A stretch of DNA of 64,000 nt, taken from the NCBI RefSeq assembly GCF_012720115.1, contig NZ_VNWN01000004.1:1-64000 (forward strand). The letters are read 5' to 3'. The notes under the pieces are model-generated. The model searched no databases. It was not told the DNA's origin and worked only from the letters and a program-made list of their open reading frames with translations. Below are positions 52,427-62,389 of this stretch, in pieces. Position 1 is the first letter of the stretch, and each line of letters starts with the position of its first letter. The position numbers were made by a program, and so were the translations under genes. This DNA comes from Sneathiella chinensis (lineage in GTDB: Bacteria; Pseudomonadota; Alphaproteobacteria; Sneathiellales; Sneathiellaceae).

Positions 52427-54043
52427 CTACAAATCGCCGATGCCGGGGGAGAGGTTGCGGCTGCCCGGCTTGCCGGATACCAGGCGGGACGGCGGCGGTG
52501 CTGCCCGGTGGGTGCAGTTTTCCCGGTCACACAGGCCACAGGAAATCCCGACCGGCATGACCGTTCGCGGGGCGGTGAGGGTGATCCCGTCGGCGTATAC
52601 CATTCGGTGGGCATGGGCAATGTCACATCCCAGACTGAGCGCATAGTGGCGTTTTGGATGGGCAAAGCCGAGGCTGGGTTTGGTCACCGTCCGGGCAATG
52701 GCAAAGAAGCGGTGCCCATCGGGCATTTCTGAAATTTGCGTCTGGATCTGGCCCGGTGTCAGCAGCGCCGCATGCACCACCCAGCGGGGGCAGGCATTGC
52801 CGTATCGGGGAATGCGCAGACCCGATGCGCTGAACCGTTTCGAGATGTTGCCGGCCACATCCGTGCGGATCAGGTGAAAGGGAATGGCGCTGTTGCCCGG
52901 CTTTTGAAGGGTGGTCAGCCGGTGACAGATCTGTTCGTAGCTGGCGCCGAACTGTTGCTGCAGAACCTCGATATCGTAGCGGAGTTCCTCTGCGGCTTTC
53001 AGGAACAGGTCATAGGGGAGCAGGCAGGCACCCGCGAAATAGTTGGCCAGCGCCGCCGCGCCTTTTTCCCGGGCCGGGCCGCTGGCAAGGTCGGAATTAT
53101 CAAGGATCGTATTGAACAGGTCGCCATGGGCCAACTGCCCGATCAGCAGGGCAAGATGAAATCTGACGCTGGAAGGGGGCAGGGCCCGGGGCAGGATCAG
53201 GTGACGGCTGCGATCATCGAACAGGGAAATTTCCGTGGCGTGTCGGTCGCGGGTGGCATAGTCGATGGTGACATTGAACACGGTTTCCAGATGCCGGGTC
53301 AGGTCTGGAATTTCCGGCGGGGCGTTGGGTTGAAGGGTGCGCAGCAGGTCTGTTGCCGCGTCCTCCAGTTCCCCGAAATAGTTGTTGCTGGACTGAATGA
53401 AGTCGGTGGCTGCCTCCGCGGGGGAGGGGGTGAAACCCTGTTCCTGAACAAGATCACCGCCAAACACACCCAGCATCTCATTGACCGTATCGGTCAGGGA
53501 ACGACTGTCTGCAAGGACGATATCCAGAAATTCCTGTCGTTGTTCAGGCTTCAGGTCTTCATTGTCGTGCATGATCTCGGTCAGCGAGAGGATGGAGGTG
53601 ACAAGGGTGCGCAGCCGAAACGAGGAATCCGCCAGCAGACTGTCCTGCGTCAGCCGCTCGGTCATGAATTGCAGGTCCTTCACGGCCCCCTTGTAGGCTT
53701 TGTAAAGTGTGACCAGATGGCGCCCGGCGTCGGGAAAGTCGCTGGCAAGGGTGGTGATGGCGTCTTCTTCTATCGGATTGTGGGTGAAGAGAGGGTCTTG
53801 TAGCGCTTCGCGGATTTCTGCGATTAACTGGTTGTCTTTTTGCGGGGCGAACAGGTGAGGGTCGACCTTCAGGATATTGCTGAGCCGGAGCAGCAGCGGC
53901 ACCGTCAGTGAGCGCCGCCCGTGCTCGATCAGGTTCAGGTAGCTGGAGGAAATGCCCAGTTGATCGGCAAGCTCGGTCTGGCTGATCCCTTTTTCCTTGC
54001 GAAGAAGCCGGATCTTGCCACCCGCAAGTGATGTTTTAGACAT
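52427..54043 (-). CDS. ScfR/RamB-type short-chain acyl regulator
   Basis: The 538-residue regulator has an N-terminal Xre helix-turn-helix (KIRLLRKEKGISQTELADQL, SSYLNLIEHGRRSL), a long helical middle, an IrrE/DUF955-like segment around 290-350 whose HExxH zinc site is absent (VRFHLALLIGQLAHGD), and a C-terminal DUF2083 domain with cysteines (CGLCDRENC). This is the architecture of ScfR, MccR, PccR and RamB proteins that sense short-chain acyl-CoA and control acetate or propionate genes. The tandem TTTACAAA site lies 19 bases upstream of its start. It is divergent from the liv-type importer and acs block, its likely target. Confidence 0.88.
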   Translation of the reverse strand: MSKTSLAGGKIRLLRKEKGISQTELADQLGISSSYLNLIEHGRRSLTVPLLLRLSNILKVDPHLFAPQKDNQLIAEIREALQDPLFTHNPIEEDAITTLASDFPDAGRHLVTLYKAYKGAVKDLQFMTERLTQDSLLADSSFRLRTLVTSILSLTEIMHDNEDLKPEQRQEFLDIVLADSRSLTDTVNEMLGVFGGDLVQEQGFTPSPAEAATDFIQSSNNYFGELEDAATDLLRTLQPNAPPEIPDLTRHLETVFNVTIDYATRDRHATEISLFDDRSRHLILPRALPPSSVRFHLALLIGQLAHGDLFNTILDNSDLASGPAREKGAAALANYFAGACLLPYDLFLKAAEELRYDIEVLQQQFGASYEQICHRLTTLQKPGNSAIPFHLIRTDVAGNISKRFSASGLRIPRYGNACPRWVVHAALLTPGQIQTQISEMPDGHRFFAIARTVTKPSLGFAHPKRHYALSLGCDIAHAHRMVYADGITLTAPRTVMPVGISCGLCDRENCTHRAAPPPSRLVSGKPGSRNLSPGIGDL

Positions 54044-54061
54044 GTCTTGTTTTTACATCAA

Positions 54062-54077
54062 TTTACAAATTTACAAA
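54062..54077. promoter_or_regulatory. Tandem TTTACAAA operator in the ScfR/importer intergenic region
   Basis: TTTACAAATTTACAAA is two abutting perfect copies of an octamer. RamB-type regulators bind TTTGCAAA/TTTGTAAA-like words, and the complement here is TTTGTAAA twice. It is placed to repress the regulator gene and possibly the divergent importer. Confidence 0.55.
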
Positions 54078-54240
54078 ACTTAATTTTCAAAATTATCATA
54101 AAAATACGCCTGAAAACTGCGTATATGTTGGTTTTGTCATGGATGTGTGAAATTTTTACACCTCCCGAAAAGGTTGTGCATGGTGCCGTCGCCATCGGGC
54201 AGGCAGGCATGGGCTCCGGGGAATGATGGGAGGAAAACAC

Positions 54241-55587
54241 ATGACGAAAGACGGTAAGTTTGATTTTTCACGGCGCAGCCTCTTGCGGGCCGGCGCGGCC
54301 ACGGGGCTGGTTGCGGCAACACCAACCTTTTTCATGCGCAATGCCTTTGGGGCCGAGTTCCGGAACAATCCAGGCAATGCGTCCGAGGTAAAGCTGGGCT
54401 TTAACGTGCCGCAGACAGGCCCCTATTCGGAAGAAGGCAAGGACGAATTGCGCGCCTTCAAGCTGGCGGTCAAGCATCTGAACGGTGAAGGCGACGGGGG
54501 GATGCTGAATACCTTTACGCCGTCCTCCCTCAAGGGCAATGGTATTCTGGGGAAAAAGGTGAGTTACGCCACCGGTGATACCCAGACCAAGTCTGACGCG
54601 GCCCGGGCCTCTGCCAAGCGGATGATCGAAAAGGAACAGGTTCTGATGATCTCCGGCGGGTCCTCCTCCGGTGTTGCGATCGCGGTTCAGTCCCTCTGTC
54701 AGGAAGAAGGGGTCATCTTCATGGCCGGCCTGACCCATTCCAACGATACAACCGGTAAGGACAAGCGCCGTTACGGGTTCCGGCATTTCTTCAATGCCTA
54801 TATGTCCGGCCGTGCCCTTGGCCCCGTGCTGGAAAAGGAATATGGCAAGGAACGCCGGGCCTATCACCTGACAGCCGACTATACGTGGGGCTGGACACAG
54901 GAAGAGTCCATGAAGGATACCACCGAACAGTTGGGTTGGCAGACCGTTGCAACGGTCAAAACACCGGTCGGTGCCGGCGACTTTTCGCAATATATCACCC
55001 CGGTTCTCAACTCCGGCGCCGATGTGCTGATCCTGAACCACTACGGCAAGGACATGATCAATTCGCTGACACAGGCGGTTCAGTTCGGCCTTCGTGACCG
55101 ACAGGCAAATGGCAAGAATTTCGAGATTGTCGTGCCGCTCTTCTCGCGTCTCATGGCGCAGGGTGCAGGCGATGCGATCAAGGGAATTCTGGGATCGACC
55201 AACTGGAACTGGTCCCTGCAGGATGAAGGATCGCAAGCCTTCGTGAAATCGTTCGGTGCCGAATATGGTGCGCCGCCGTCCATGGCTGCCCACACCTGTT
55301 ATGTCCAGACCTTGCTCTATGCCAATGCCTGTGAAATGGCGGGCACCTTCTATCCGCCGGAAGTGATCAAGGCGCTGGAAGGGTTCAAGTTCGACGGCAT
55401 GGGCAATGGCCCGACCGAATATCGCGCCGAGGATCACCAGTGCTTCAAGGATGTACTGGTCGTGCGCGGGAACCAGAATCCCACCAGCCAGTTTGACCTT
55501 CTGCAGGTGGTCGAGCAAACCCCTCGCTCCCAGGTGGAGTATGACTGGAAGATCTTCGGGGGCGAACTCGGCCCGTACAAGGTCTGA
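54241..55587 (+). CDS. Branched-chain-type ABC importer binding protein
   Basis: The 448-residue periplasmic protein of the Peripla_BP_6 (LivJ/UrtA/AmiC) class has a twin-arginine signal (SRRSLLRAGAATGLVAATP). Landmarks are KLGFNVPQTGPYSEEGKDEL, SGGSSSGVAIAVQSLCQEEG, YHLTADYTWGWTQEESM and AHTCYVQTLLYANACEMAG. It is longer than LivJ. The ligand is unknown; linkage to acetyl-CoA synthetase and an ScfR-type regulator suggests a short-chain carboxylate or amide rather than a branched-chain amino acid. The start at 54241 has GGGAGG before it. Confidence 0.88.
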   Translation: MTKDGKFDFSRRSLLRAGAATGLVAATPTFFMRNAFGAEFRNNPGNASEVKLGFNVPQTGPYSEEGKDELRAFKLAVKHLNGEGDGGMLNTFTPSSLKGNGILGKKVSYATGDTQTKSDAARASAKRMIEKEQVLMISGGSSSGVAIAVQSLCQEEGVIFMAGLTHSNDTTGKDKRRYGFRHFFNAYMSGRALGPVLEKEYGKERRAYHLTADYTWGWTQEESMKDTTEQLGWQTVATVKTPVGAGDFSQYITPVLNSGADVLILNHYGKDMINSLTQAVQFGLRDRQANGKNFEIVVPLFSRLMAQGAGDAIKGILGSTNWNWSLQDEGSQAFVKSFGAEYGAPPSMAAHTCYVQTLLYANACEMAGTFYPPEVIKALEGFKFDGMGNGPTEYRAEDHQCFKDVLVVRGNQNPTSQFDLLQVVEQTPRSQVEYDWKIFGGELGPYKV

Positions 55588-55599
55588 CAGTGACTTGAA

Positions 55600-55640
55600 G
55601 GCGGGCCGTCGAATTGTAGGGGATTCCGGCCCGCCCTTTT
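55600..55640 (+). terminator. Terminator or attenuator after the binding-protein gene
   Basis: GGCGGGCCG (55600-55608) pairs perfectly with CGGCCCGCC (55627-55635), followed by CTTTTT. It separates the binding-protein gene from the permeases and should reduce their expression relative to it. Confidence 0.75.
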
Positions 55641-55704
55641 TCAGGACAATTCCTGCCCTGACAGGGCGTTGACCCACCAAGGGCCCCCATAAAGGTAAGT
55701 GTTG

Positions 55705-56721
55705 ATGGACGCCATTTTTCTACAAATACTGAACGGTCTCGACAAGGGAGCCGCCTATGCGCTGATTGCGCTGGGCCTGACTCTTGTTTTTGGAACGCTT
55801 GGCATTGTGAACTTTGCTCACGGGGCCCTGTTCATGCTGGGGGCGTTTTGCGCCGTTTCCCTGAACAAGCTGATGACCCTCTCCACCAAGGTTGAGGATA
55901 CCAGCGTTACCCTGTTCAAGGCCTACAAGGAACAGCCCTATCTTGAAATCTGGTTTCCCGACATGGGGCACACCCTGATCGAGTATTCTGTTCCCCTGTC
56001 CATTCTATTGGCCATACCGGTGATGATCCTTGTGGGGATCGCCATGGAACGGGGGCTGATCAAGCATTTCTACAAGCGCGCCCATGCAGACCAGATTCTG
56101 GTTACGTTCGGCCTTGCCATTGTTATTCAGGAAGTGATCAAGGCCTATTTCGGGGCCAACCCGATCCCGCAGACCGCCCCGGAAATTCTGTCCGGCAGTG
56201 CGGATATCGGAAGCTGGCTCGGGCTGGGGCAGAACGTTGTCTATCCGTGGTGGCGCATTGTCTATCTGCTGTTTTCCGGGGTGGTTATCTTTGGCGTGTT
56301 CGCCTTCCTGCAATTCACCACCTACGGGATGGTGGTGCGGGCCGGCATGCGGGACCGGGAAACCGTTGGCCTTCTCGGCATCAATATCGAGCGGCGCTTT
56401 ACGCTGGTCTTTGCGCTGGCAACCATTGTCGCAGGGCTGGCCGGTGTCATGTACACGCCTGTCCTGCCGCCGGACTATCACATGGGGATGGATTTTCTGG
56501 TGTTGTCCTTTGTGGTCGTGGTTGTGGGCGGCATGGGCTCCCTCGGGGGCGCTGTTCTTGCCGGGTTCCTGCTCGGTATCATTCAATCCTTTGCCTCAAT
56601 GACCGAGGTAAAGGCGGTTCTGCCGGGTATCGACCAGATCGTCATTTATCTGGTTGCGGTTGTTATTCTGCTGGTTCTGCCCCGCGGACTTATGGGGCGC
56701 GCTGGCGTGATGGATGATTAA
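55705..56721 (+). CDS. livH: Branched-chain-type ABC importer permease LivH
   Basis: The 338-residue permease has eight or more helices: [23 protein letters not shown] and [15 protein letters not shown] at the N-terminus, and [18 protein letters not shown] in the ATPase-contact region. An insertion of about 40 residues after the second helix ([16 protein letters not shown]) is longer than in amino-acid LivH proteins. The ATG at 55705 has AAGG before it; a GTG six bases upstream is possible. Its end overlaps livM. Confidence 0.9.
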   Translation: MDAIFLQILNGLDKGAAYALIALGLTLVFGTLGIVNFAHGALFMLGAFCAVSLNKLMTLSTKVEDTSVTLFKAYKEQPYLEIWFPDMGHTLIEYSVPLSILLAIPVMILVGIAMERGLIKHFYKRAHADQILVTFGLAIVIQEVIKAYFGANPIPQTAPEILSGSADIGSWLGLGQNVVYPWWRIVYLLFSGVVIFGVFAFLQFTTYGMVVRAGMRDRETVGLLGINIERRFTLVFALATIVAGLAGVMYTPVLPPDYHMGMDFLVLSFVVVVVGGMGSLGGAVLAGFLLGIIQSFASMTEVKAVLPGIDQIVIYLVAVVILLVLPRGLMGRAGVMDD

Positions 56722-57871
56722 GATGAAAAACGGTACGATGAACGATCTCACCCGGTTTGCAATTTTCGCAGGCGTGGTTCTGGCCATGCCCCTGTGGCTT
56801 GAGCCGCTGGGCGCCAACTATCCCGACCTGCTTCAGAAATTCGCCATTTACGGCATCTTTGCCATCGGCTTCAACATCCTGTTTGGTCTGACCGGTTATC
56901 TGTCCTTCGGGCATGCGGCCTTTCTGGGGATCGGCTCCTATGCGGCGGTCTGGTCTTTCAAGCTGTTCACCATGAACGCGATCCCGGCGGTTATTTTCGG
57001 GGTGCTGTTCGCGGGGCTGCTGGCCTATGTTATCGGGTTCCTCAGCCTCCGGCGGACGGGGATTTACTTTTCCATCCTGACGCTGGCCTTCGCGCAGATG
57101 TCCTATAATCTGGCCTATTCAGTTTTGACGCCGATCACCAACGGGGAAACGGGCCTGCAACTGTCGCAGCAGGACCCCCGCATTATCGACAGCCTGTTTG
57201 TCGAGGCCGGGGCGGGCCTGCCGTCCACCAACCTGTTCGGCATGAAAATGAGCGGATATCCGGGCTTCTACTTTTGCGCCGTCATGCTGATTATCTGCTT
57301 CTTCATTTCCATGCGCATTTTCCGCTCGCCGTTTGGCTTGATGCTGAAGGGGATCAAGTCCAACCAGAACCGCATGAACTATACGGGGCTGAATACCCGT
57401 CCCTATGCCCTGACGGCCTTTGTGATTTCGGGGATGTATGCGGGGCTCGCCGGATCGCTGCTGGCGGTAACAGACCCACTGGCCGGGGCAGAACGGATGC
57501 AGTGGACCGCATCGGGTGAAGTGGTGCTGATGACCATTCTTGGCGGTGTAGGCACCCTTGTCGGACCCATGATCGGGGCCGGACTGATCAAGTATTTCGA
57601 GAATATCTTCTCGGCGTTCAACAACAATGTGCTGGCCGACATCTTTTCATTCCTGCCAGACAGCGTCAGCGAGGTTGTCGTGTCTGTCCTTGGTCTGTTC
57701 GTGGGTAGCGGCTGGCATCTGACGCTGGGTCTGTTGTTCATGGTTGTCGTGATTTTCCTTCCCGGAGGGATCATGGAAGGGATCGACAGGGTGATTTCAA
57801 AATTCAGGTCATCCCGTCAACCGGTGGCGGATAACAAAACGGTTTCTTCACAAAACCAGCCGGGTGAATAG
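56714..57871 (+). CDS. livM: Branched-chain-type ABC importer permease LivM
   Basis: The 385-residue permease shows [34 protein letters not shown] and [19 protein letters not shown], with the conserved [13 protein letters not shown] near the end. It has a polar C-terminal tail of about 30 residues. It overlaps livH by eight bases; an ATG three codons later is also possible. Confidence 0.9.
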   Translation: MIKMKNGTMNDLTRFAIFAGVVLAMPLWLEPLGANYPDLLQKFAIYGIFAIGFNILFGLTGYLSFGHAAFLGIGSYAAVWSFKLFTMNAIPAVIFGVLFAGLLAYVIGFLSLRRTGIYFSILTLAFAQMSYNLAYSVLTPITNGETGLQLSQQDPRIIDSLFVEAGAGLPSTNLFGMKMSGYPGFYFCAVMLIICFFISMRIFRSPFGLMLKGIKSNQNRMNYTGLNTRPYALTAFVISGMYAGLAGSLLAVTDPLAGAERMQWTASGEVVLMTILGGVGTLVGPMIGAGLIKYFENIFSAFNNNVLADIFSFLPDSVSEVVVSVLGLFVGSGWHLTLGLLFMVVVIFLPGGIMEGIDRVISKFRSSRQPVADNKTVSSQNQPGE

Positions 57872-57881
57872 GGAGTAGATC

Positions 57882-58640
57882 ATGGAAAAACTGGTTCTTC
57901 ACCTGGACAATATCCAGAAGAATTTCGGTGGCCTCAGTGCCCTCAAGGATGTGAACCTGCAAGTGGAGGAGGGGACAACCCACGCCATTATCGGCCCGAA
58001 CGGGGCCGGAAAGTCCACCCTTCTGAATGTGTGTGTCGGGCGGTTGAAGCCGGACATGGGCAAGGTGACTTTCGATGGGCATGAACTGACAGGCCGCAAA
58101 CCTCACGAGATTGCCCAGATTGGCGTGGCGCGGGTTTTCCAGACCCCGGAGATTTTCCCGGAACTGAGCCTGCTGGAAAATGTCATGATCCCGGCCTTCT
58201 CGAAACGGGATGGGGCGTTCCGCCTTAACGGATACCAACAGCTTTCCGCGCAGGGAGAACTGCGGGCCGAGGCAGAGCATATCCTGGAGGATGTGGGCCT
58301 GCAGGAGTTGATGCACCATATTGCGGGCAGTCTGTCCCGCGGCGACAAACGGCGGCTTGAACTGGCCATGTGCCTGATCCTGCGGCCACGCCTGTTGTTG
58401 CTGGACGAGCCAACGGCCGGAATGTCCCGTCACGATACCAACCGGACGATCGACTTGCTGAAGCAAATCAAGAGCCGCGGCATGACGAAAATCATCATCG
58501 AGCATGACATGCATGTGGTGTTCAGTCTGGCGGACCGGGTCAGTGTTCTGGCACGCGGGCAGATCATCGCCGGGGGAACACCGGAAGAGGTCCGCGAAGA
58601 TCCGAAGGTAAAAGAGGCGTATCTGGGAGGGGCTCACTGA
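57882..58640 (+). CDS. livG: Branched-chain-type ABC importer ATPase LivG
   Basis: The 252-residue ATPase shows Walker A GPNGAGKST (38-46), VARVFQTPEIFPELSLLEN, signature LSRGDKRRLELAMCL (Gly at the expected place, with Arg for the usual Gly before it), Walker B LLLLDEPTAGMS and His switch IIEHDMHVV. Its stop overlaps the livF start. Confidence 0.92.
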   Translation: MEKLVLHLDNIQKNFGGLSALKDVNLQVEEGTTHAIIGPNGAGKSTLLNVCVGRLKPDMGKVTFDGHELTGRKPHEIAQIGVARVFQTPEIFPELSLLENVMIPAFSKRDGAFRLNGYQQLSAQGELRAEAEHILEDVGLQELMHHIAGSLSRGDKRRLELAMCLILRPRLLLLDEPTAGMSRHDTNRTIDLLKQIKSRGMTKIIIEHDMHVVFSLADRVSVLARGQIIAGGTPEEVREDPKVKEAYLGGAH

Positions 58641-59356
58641 TGTCAGGTGGAACACCATTTTTCAGCGTTCGGGATATCCATGCCTATTATGGGGAATCCT
58701 ATATCGTGCAAGGGGTTTCCTTCGATGTGGAGGAAGGGGAGATCATTGCGCTTCTCGGCCGGAACGGGGCGGGTAAGACCTCGACGCTCCGAACCCTTGC
58801 CCGTGTCGATAACCCGCATCTTGCCAGCGGCGAGATTTATCTGGATGGTCAGGCCGTCCACAGCATGAAATCCTTTCAGGCGGCGCAGGCGGGCATTCAA
58901 CTGGTGCCCGAGGATCGCCGGATCATCGGAGGACTAACCGTCGAGGAGAACCTGATCCTGTCACAGGTGGCCGAGCCACGGGGCTGGGCGATCGAGCGGA
59001 TTTACGATCATTTTCCGCGGCTGGGGGAGCGGCGCCATCAGGATGCGGTCACCATGTCCGGCGGGGAACAACAGATGCTGGCCGTGGCACGGGCTTTGGC
59101 GCGGGATGTGAAAATCCTGTTTCTGGATGAACCTTATGAAGGGTTGGCGCCGGTTATCGTGCACGAAATCGAAAACATCCTGAAAGAAGTCAAGAAGATG
59201 GGCATTACCACCATCATTGTTGAACAGAACGCGGTTGCGGCCCTTCAGCTTGCCGACAAGGCGCTTATTCTGGATATGGGGCAGATCGCGTTTCGCGGGA
59301 CAGCCCAACAGGTTCTGGATGATGTGGAACTGCGGCACGAATATCTGGCAATTTAG
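58640..59356 (+). CDS. livF: Branched-chain-type ABC importer ATPase LivF
   Basis: The 238-residue ATPase shows Walker A GRNGAGKTS, GIQLVPEDRRIIGGLTVEEN, signature MSGGEQQMLAVARAL, Walker B ILFLDEPYEGLAP and IIVEQNAVAAL. Last gene of the importer, followed by a short GC-rich hairpin and acs. Confidence 0.92.
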   Translation: MSGGTPFFSVRDIHAYYGESYIVQGVSFDVEEGEIIALLGRNGAGKTSTLRTLARVDNPHLASGEIYLDGQAVHSMKSFQAAQAGIQLVPEDRRIIGGLTVEENLILSQVAEPRGWAIERIYDHFPRLGERRHQDAVTMSGGEQQMLAVARALARDVKILFLDEPYEGLAPVIVHEIENILKEVKKMGITTIIVEQNAVAALQLADKALILDMGQIAFRGTAQQVLDDVELRHEYLAI

Positions 59357-59389
59357 CCGGAAATCTGGAATTTTATAAAGAGTGTTTGG

Positions 59390-59406
59390 CGCCCCCCAAG
59401 GGGGCG
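59390..59406 (+). terminator. Short hairpin after livF
   Basis: CGCCCCC (59390-59396) pairs with GGGGGCG (59400-59406) around three bases; no long T run follows. Weak terminator, so partial read-through into acs is possible. Confidence 0.45.
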
Positions 59407-59424
59407 GCATGTTTCTCAGCAAGC

Positions 59425-59435
59425 GTTTGACAAAC
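59425..59435. promoter_or_regulatory. Palindromic candidate ScfR-type site upstream of acs
   Basis: GTTTGACAAAC is a perfect palindrome about 88 bases before acs, followed by further TTTGAA and ACAAAACAAA words up to 59480. These resemble the TTTGTAAA words at 54062 and suggest common control of the importer and acs. Confidence 0.4.
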
Positions 59436-59522
59436 ACTTTTGAATTGTTTGAAATACCGAAAAATACAAAACAAATTTTTTGTCTGCATGTGTGCTGCAG
59501 ACAAGTTTAGGGATTAAAGGAA

Positions 59523-61463
59523 ATGTCCATACACGAATTGTATCCGGTTTCCAGCGAATTGGCGTCTTCAGCCTGGGCGGATAAAGCAAGTTATGAGGCC
59601 ATGTACAAGGCCTCTATCGAGAACCCCGAAGCTTTTTGGGGGGAACATGGCAAGCGGATTGACTGGATCAAGCCGTACACGCTGGTCAAGGATGTCTCAT
59701 ACGACAAGGAAGACCTGCATATTCGCTGGTTCTATGACGGGACGCTGAATGTCAGCGCCAACTGCATTGACCGGCATCTGGAAACAAAGGGCGACCGGAC
59801 CGCGATTATCTGGGAAGGGGATGAACCCACCGATGACAAGACCCTGACTTACCGCGAGTTGCACCGGGAAGTGTGCAAGCTGTCCAACGTGCTGAAAGCT
59901 CGCGGGATCAAGAAGGGCGACCGCGTCACCATTTATATGCCGATGATCGTCGAGGCGGCCATTGCCATGCTGGCCTGTACCCGGATCGGGGCCGTTCATT
60001 CGGTTGTGTTTGGTGGCTTTTCCCCGGATGCGCTGGCAGGCCGGATTCAGGATTGCGATTCCAATTGTGTGATCACGGCTGATGAAGGGGTGCGCGGCGG
60101 CAAGATCGTTCCCTTGAAGGTGAACACGGACAAGGCGCTGGAAAACTGCCCGAAATGTACCCTCTGTGTGGTTGTGAAGCGGACCGGCAATGACATTAAC
60201 TGGGTTGAAGGCCGGGATGTCTGGTATCACGAGGAAATGGAAACCGCCTCTGAGGATTGCCCACCGGAAGAGATGAGTGCAGAGGACCCTTTGTTTATTC
60301 TGTACACCTCCGGCTCCACCGGGACACCGAAAGGGGTTCTGCACACCACCGGCGGCTATCTGGTCTATGCGGCCATGACGCACCGGTATGTGTTCGATTA
60401 CCATGACGGCGATATCTACTGGTGCACCGCCGATGTGGGCTGGGTGACCGGCCACAGCTATATCCTCTATGGGCCGCTTGCCAACGGCGCGACCACCCTG
60501 ATGTTTGAAGGGGTTCCAAATTACCCCACCATGTCCCGTTTCTGGGAAGTGTGCGACAAGCATCAGGTCAATATCTTCTATACGGCGCCGACGGCGATCC
60601 GCGCCCTCATGCAGGCCGGGGACGAACCGGTCAAGAAAACCTCTCGTTCGTCCATCCGTCTTTTGGGATCTGTTGGGGAACCGATCAACCCGGAAGCCTG
60701 GCGTTGGTACTATGAAACGGTTGGGGACAGCCGCTGTCCCATTGTGGATACCTGGTGGCAAACCGAAACCGGCGGTATTCTGATTACCCCGCTGCCGGGG
60801 GCAACCGACCTGAAACCCGGATCGGCAACGCGGCCTTTCTTCGGGATTGATCCGGTTATTGTCGATAACGAGGGCAATGAACTGGACGGCGAGGCAGAAG
60901 GTGTCTTGTGTATCCGCGATAGCTGGCCGGGCCAGATGCGAACCGTTTATGGCGATCACAAGCGGTTTGTGGATACCTATTTCGCCAACTATCCCGGTAA
61001 ATATTTCACCGGCGACGGTGCCCACCGGGACAAGGACGGGTATTACTGGATTACCGGTCGGGTGGATGACGTGATCAATGTTTCTGGTCACCGCATGGGA
61101 ACCGCCGAGGTGGAAAGCGCACTGGTCGCCCATCCCAAAGTGACCGAGGCCGCCGTAGTCGGATATCCCCACGACATCAAGGGGCAGGGTATTTATGCCT
61201 ATGTCACACTGATGGCCGGGAATGAGCCGTCCGAGGAATTGCGGAAGGATCTTGTGAACTGGGTGCGCAAGGAAATCGGACCGATTGCCGCACCGGATCT
61301 GATCCAGTGGGCGCCGGGATTGCCCAAGACGCGCTCTGGTAAGATCATGCGCCGTATCCTGCGCAAGGTGGCAGAGGATGATTTCGGAAGCCTTGGGGAT
61401 ACCTCCACATTGGCAGACCCGGCTGTGGTTGACGATCTGATCGAAAACCGGATGAACCGTTAG
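59523..61463 (+). CDS. acs: Acetyl-coenzyme A synthetase
   Basis: The 646-residue AMP-forming ligase converts acetate, ATP and CoA to acetyl-CoA. ANL-family motifs: [20 protein letters not shown] (about 260-279), WWQTETGG with the Trp that limits the acyl pocket to two or three carbons (about 417), [20 protein letters not shown], and the C-terminal [11 protein letters not shown] with the Lys regulated by acetylation. It is preceded by its own AT-rich control region and followed by a terminator. Confidence 0.96.
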   Translation: MSIHELYPVSSELASSAWADKASYEAMYKASIENPEAFWGEHGKRIDWIKPYTLVKDVSYDKEDLHIRWFYDGTLNVSANCIDRHLETKGDRTAIIWEGDEPTDDKTLTYRELHREVCKLSNVLKARGIKKGDRVTIYMPMIVEAAIAMLACTRIGAVHSVVFGGFSPDALAGRIQDCDSNCVITADEGVRGGKIVPLKVNTDKALENCPKCTLCVVVKRTGNDINWVEGRDVWYHEEMETASEDCPPEEMSAEDPLFILYTSGSTGTPKGVLHTTGGYLVYAAMTHRYVFDYHDGDIYWCTADVGWVTGHSYILYGPLANGATTLMFEGVPNYPTMSRFWEVCDKHQVNIFYTAPTAIRALMQAGDEPVKKTSRSSIRLLGSVGEPINPEAWRWYYETVGDSRCPIVDTWWQTETGGILITPLPGATDLKPGSATRPFFGIDPVIVDNEGNELDGEAEGVLCIRDSWPGQMRTVYGDHKRFVDTYFANYPGKYFTGDGAHRDKDGYYWITGRVDDVINVSGHRMGTAEVESALVAHPKVTEAAVVGYPHDIKGQGIYAYVTLMAGNEPSEELRKDLVNWVRKEIGPIAAPDLIQWAPGLPKTRSGKIMRRILRKVAEDDFGSLGDTSTLADPAVVDDLIENRMNR

Positions 61464-61498
61464 GTTCTGGCTCTGCCGGAAAAAGCGGTGTGAATATG

Positions 61499-61531
61499 CG
61501 GGCTTCCGATGATTTCGGAAGCCCGTTTTTT
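61499..61531 (+). terminator. Terminator of acs
   Basis: CGGGCTTCCGA (61499-61509) pairs perfectly with 61515-61525 around five bases, followed by six T. Confidence 0.9.
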
Positions 61532-61673
61532 ATTCTCCATGCACGGCTTTGACACTGTTCCGGGACGCGGTATAGTGATAAATAATAAAGAAAAATCGAA
61601 TTAATGGGATGGTCATTCATCCCCTTGGCTGAACTGACGGCTGTACCGTGCCATGGGAGGGGTTATCGACAGT

Positions 61674-62072
61674 ATGTCTCATACTGTGCTTGTTGTAGAG
61701 GACGAGCCGAATATTGTGCTGTCCTTGCAGTTTATCATGCGGCAGGCGGGGTTCACTGTCCGGGTGGTTTCTGACGGTGATCAGGCCCTGCGGGCAATCG
61801 AGGATTACGTCCCCGACCTTGTCCTGTTGGATATCATGTTGCCCAAACGGGACGGGTTCGCCGTGTGTGAGGCCATTCGTGCCAACCCGGCCTGTCACAA
61901 GGTCAAGATCATCATGCTTTCGGCGAAAAGCCGGGATGCGGACCGGAACAAGGCTTTGGAACTGGGCGCCGACGAATTTGTGACAAAACCGTTTTCAACC
62001 CGGAACCTTGGTGAGTTGGTGAACAGGATGTTTCTAACAGGGGCCCCGGCCTCCCCGCCCCCTAGAACCTGA
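61674..62072 (+). CDS. Receiver-only response regulator
   Basis: The 132-residue protein is a single CheY-like receiver: acidic pocket EDE (9-11), phospho-acceptor Asp53 (LLDIMLP), switch Ser and Lys (MLSAK, TKPFS). There is no output domain. The start at 61674 has GGAGGGG at some distance and gives the usual N-terminus; an ATG seven codons upstream lacks one. It lies just upstream of a small membrane protein and a symporter-type sensor kinase and probably exchanges phosphate with that kinase. Confidence 0.88.
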   Translation: MSHTVLVVEDEPNIVLSLQFIMRQAGFTVRVVSDGDQALRAIEDYVPDLVLLDIMLPKRDGFAVCEAIRANPACHKVKIIMLSAKSRDADRNKALELGADEFVTKPFSTRNLGELVNRMFLTGAPASPPPRT

Positions 62073-62101
62073 ATGCAGCCGGAACAGGGACGGACAGGCG
62101 G

Positions 62102-62389
62102 ATGAAGCGAAGCGGCAGAAAGAAGGAATGGTCGATCCTGTTGTTCAGTTTCTTTCTGCTGGGCATTGTGCCGCCGGTCATCATCGTTTTTGACAAACAA
62201 TCCCTGTTTCTCGGCTTCCCCCTCAGTTTTCTGTTCCTGTATGGCCTGTGGGCTGTGGTGATCCTGTTCATGGCGATCGGTGCCCGCAAGCGCCTGCCCG
62301 GCCCGGATCAACCGGACAGGGCCAACCTGCCCCTTTTCGGGCGGGGGGAGAGGCCTGCCGGCAGGCCCGAGGATGCCACCGATGTCTAG
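62102..62389 (+). CDS. Small membrane protein upstream of the symporter-type sensor
   Basis: The 95-residue protein has two transmembrane helices (about 10-30 and 36-60) and a basic, Pro-rich C-terminus. Genes of this size and topology often precede SLC5-type symporters or symporter-kinases and may be accessory subunits. Its end overlaps the next start by eight bases, which supports coupled translation and joint function. Confidence 0.75.
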   Translation: MKRSGRKKEWSILLFSFFLLGIVPPVIIVFDKQSLFLGFPLSFLFLYGLWAVVILFMAIGARKRLPGPDQPDRANLPLFGRGERPAGRPEDATDV

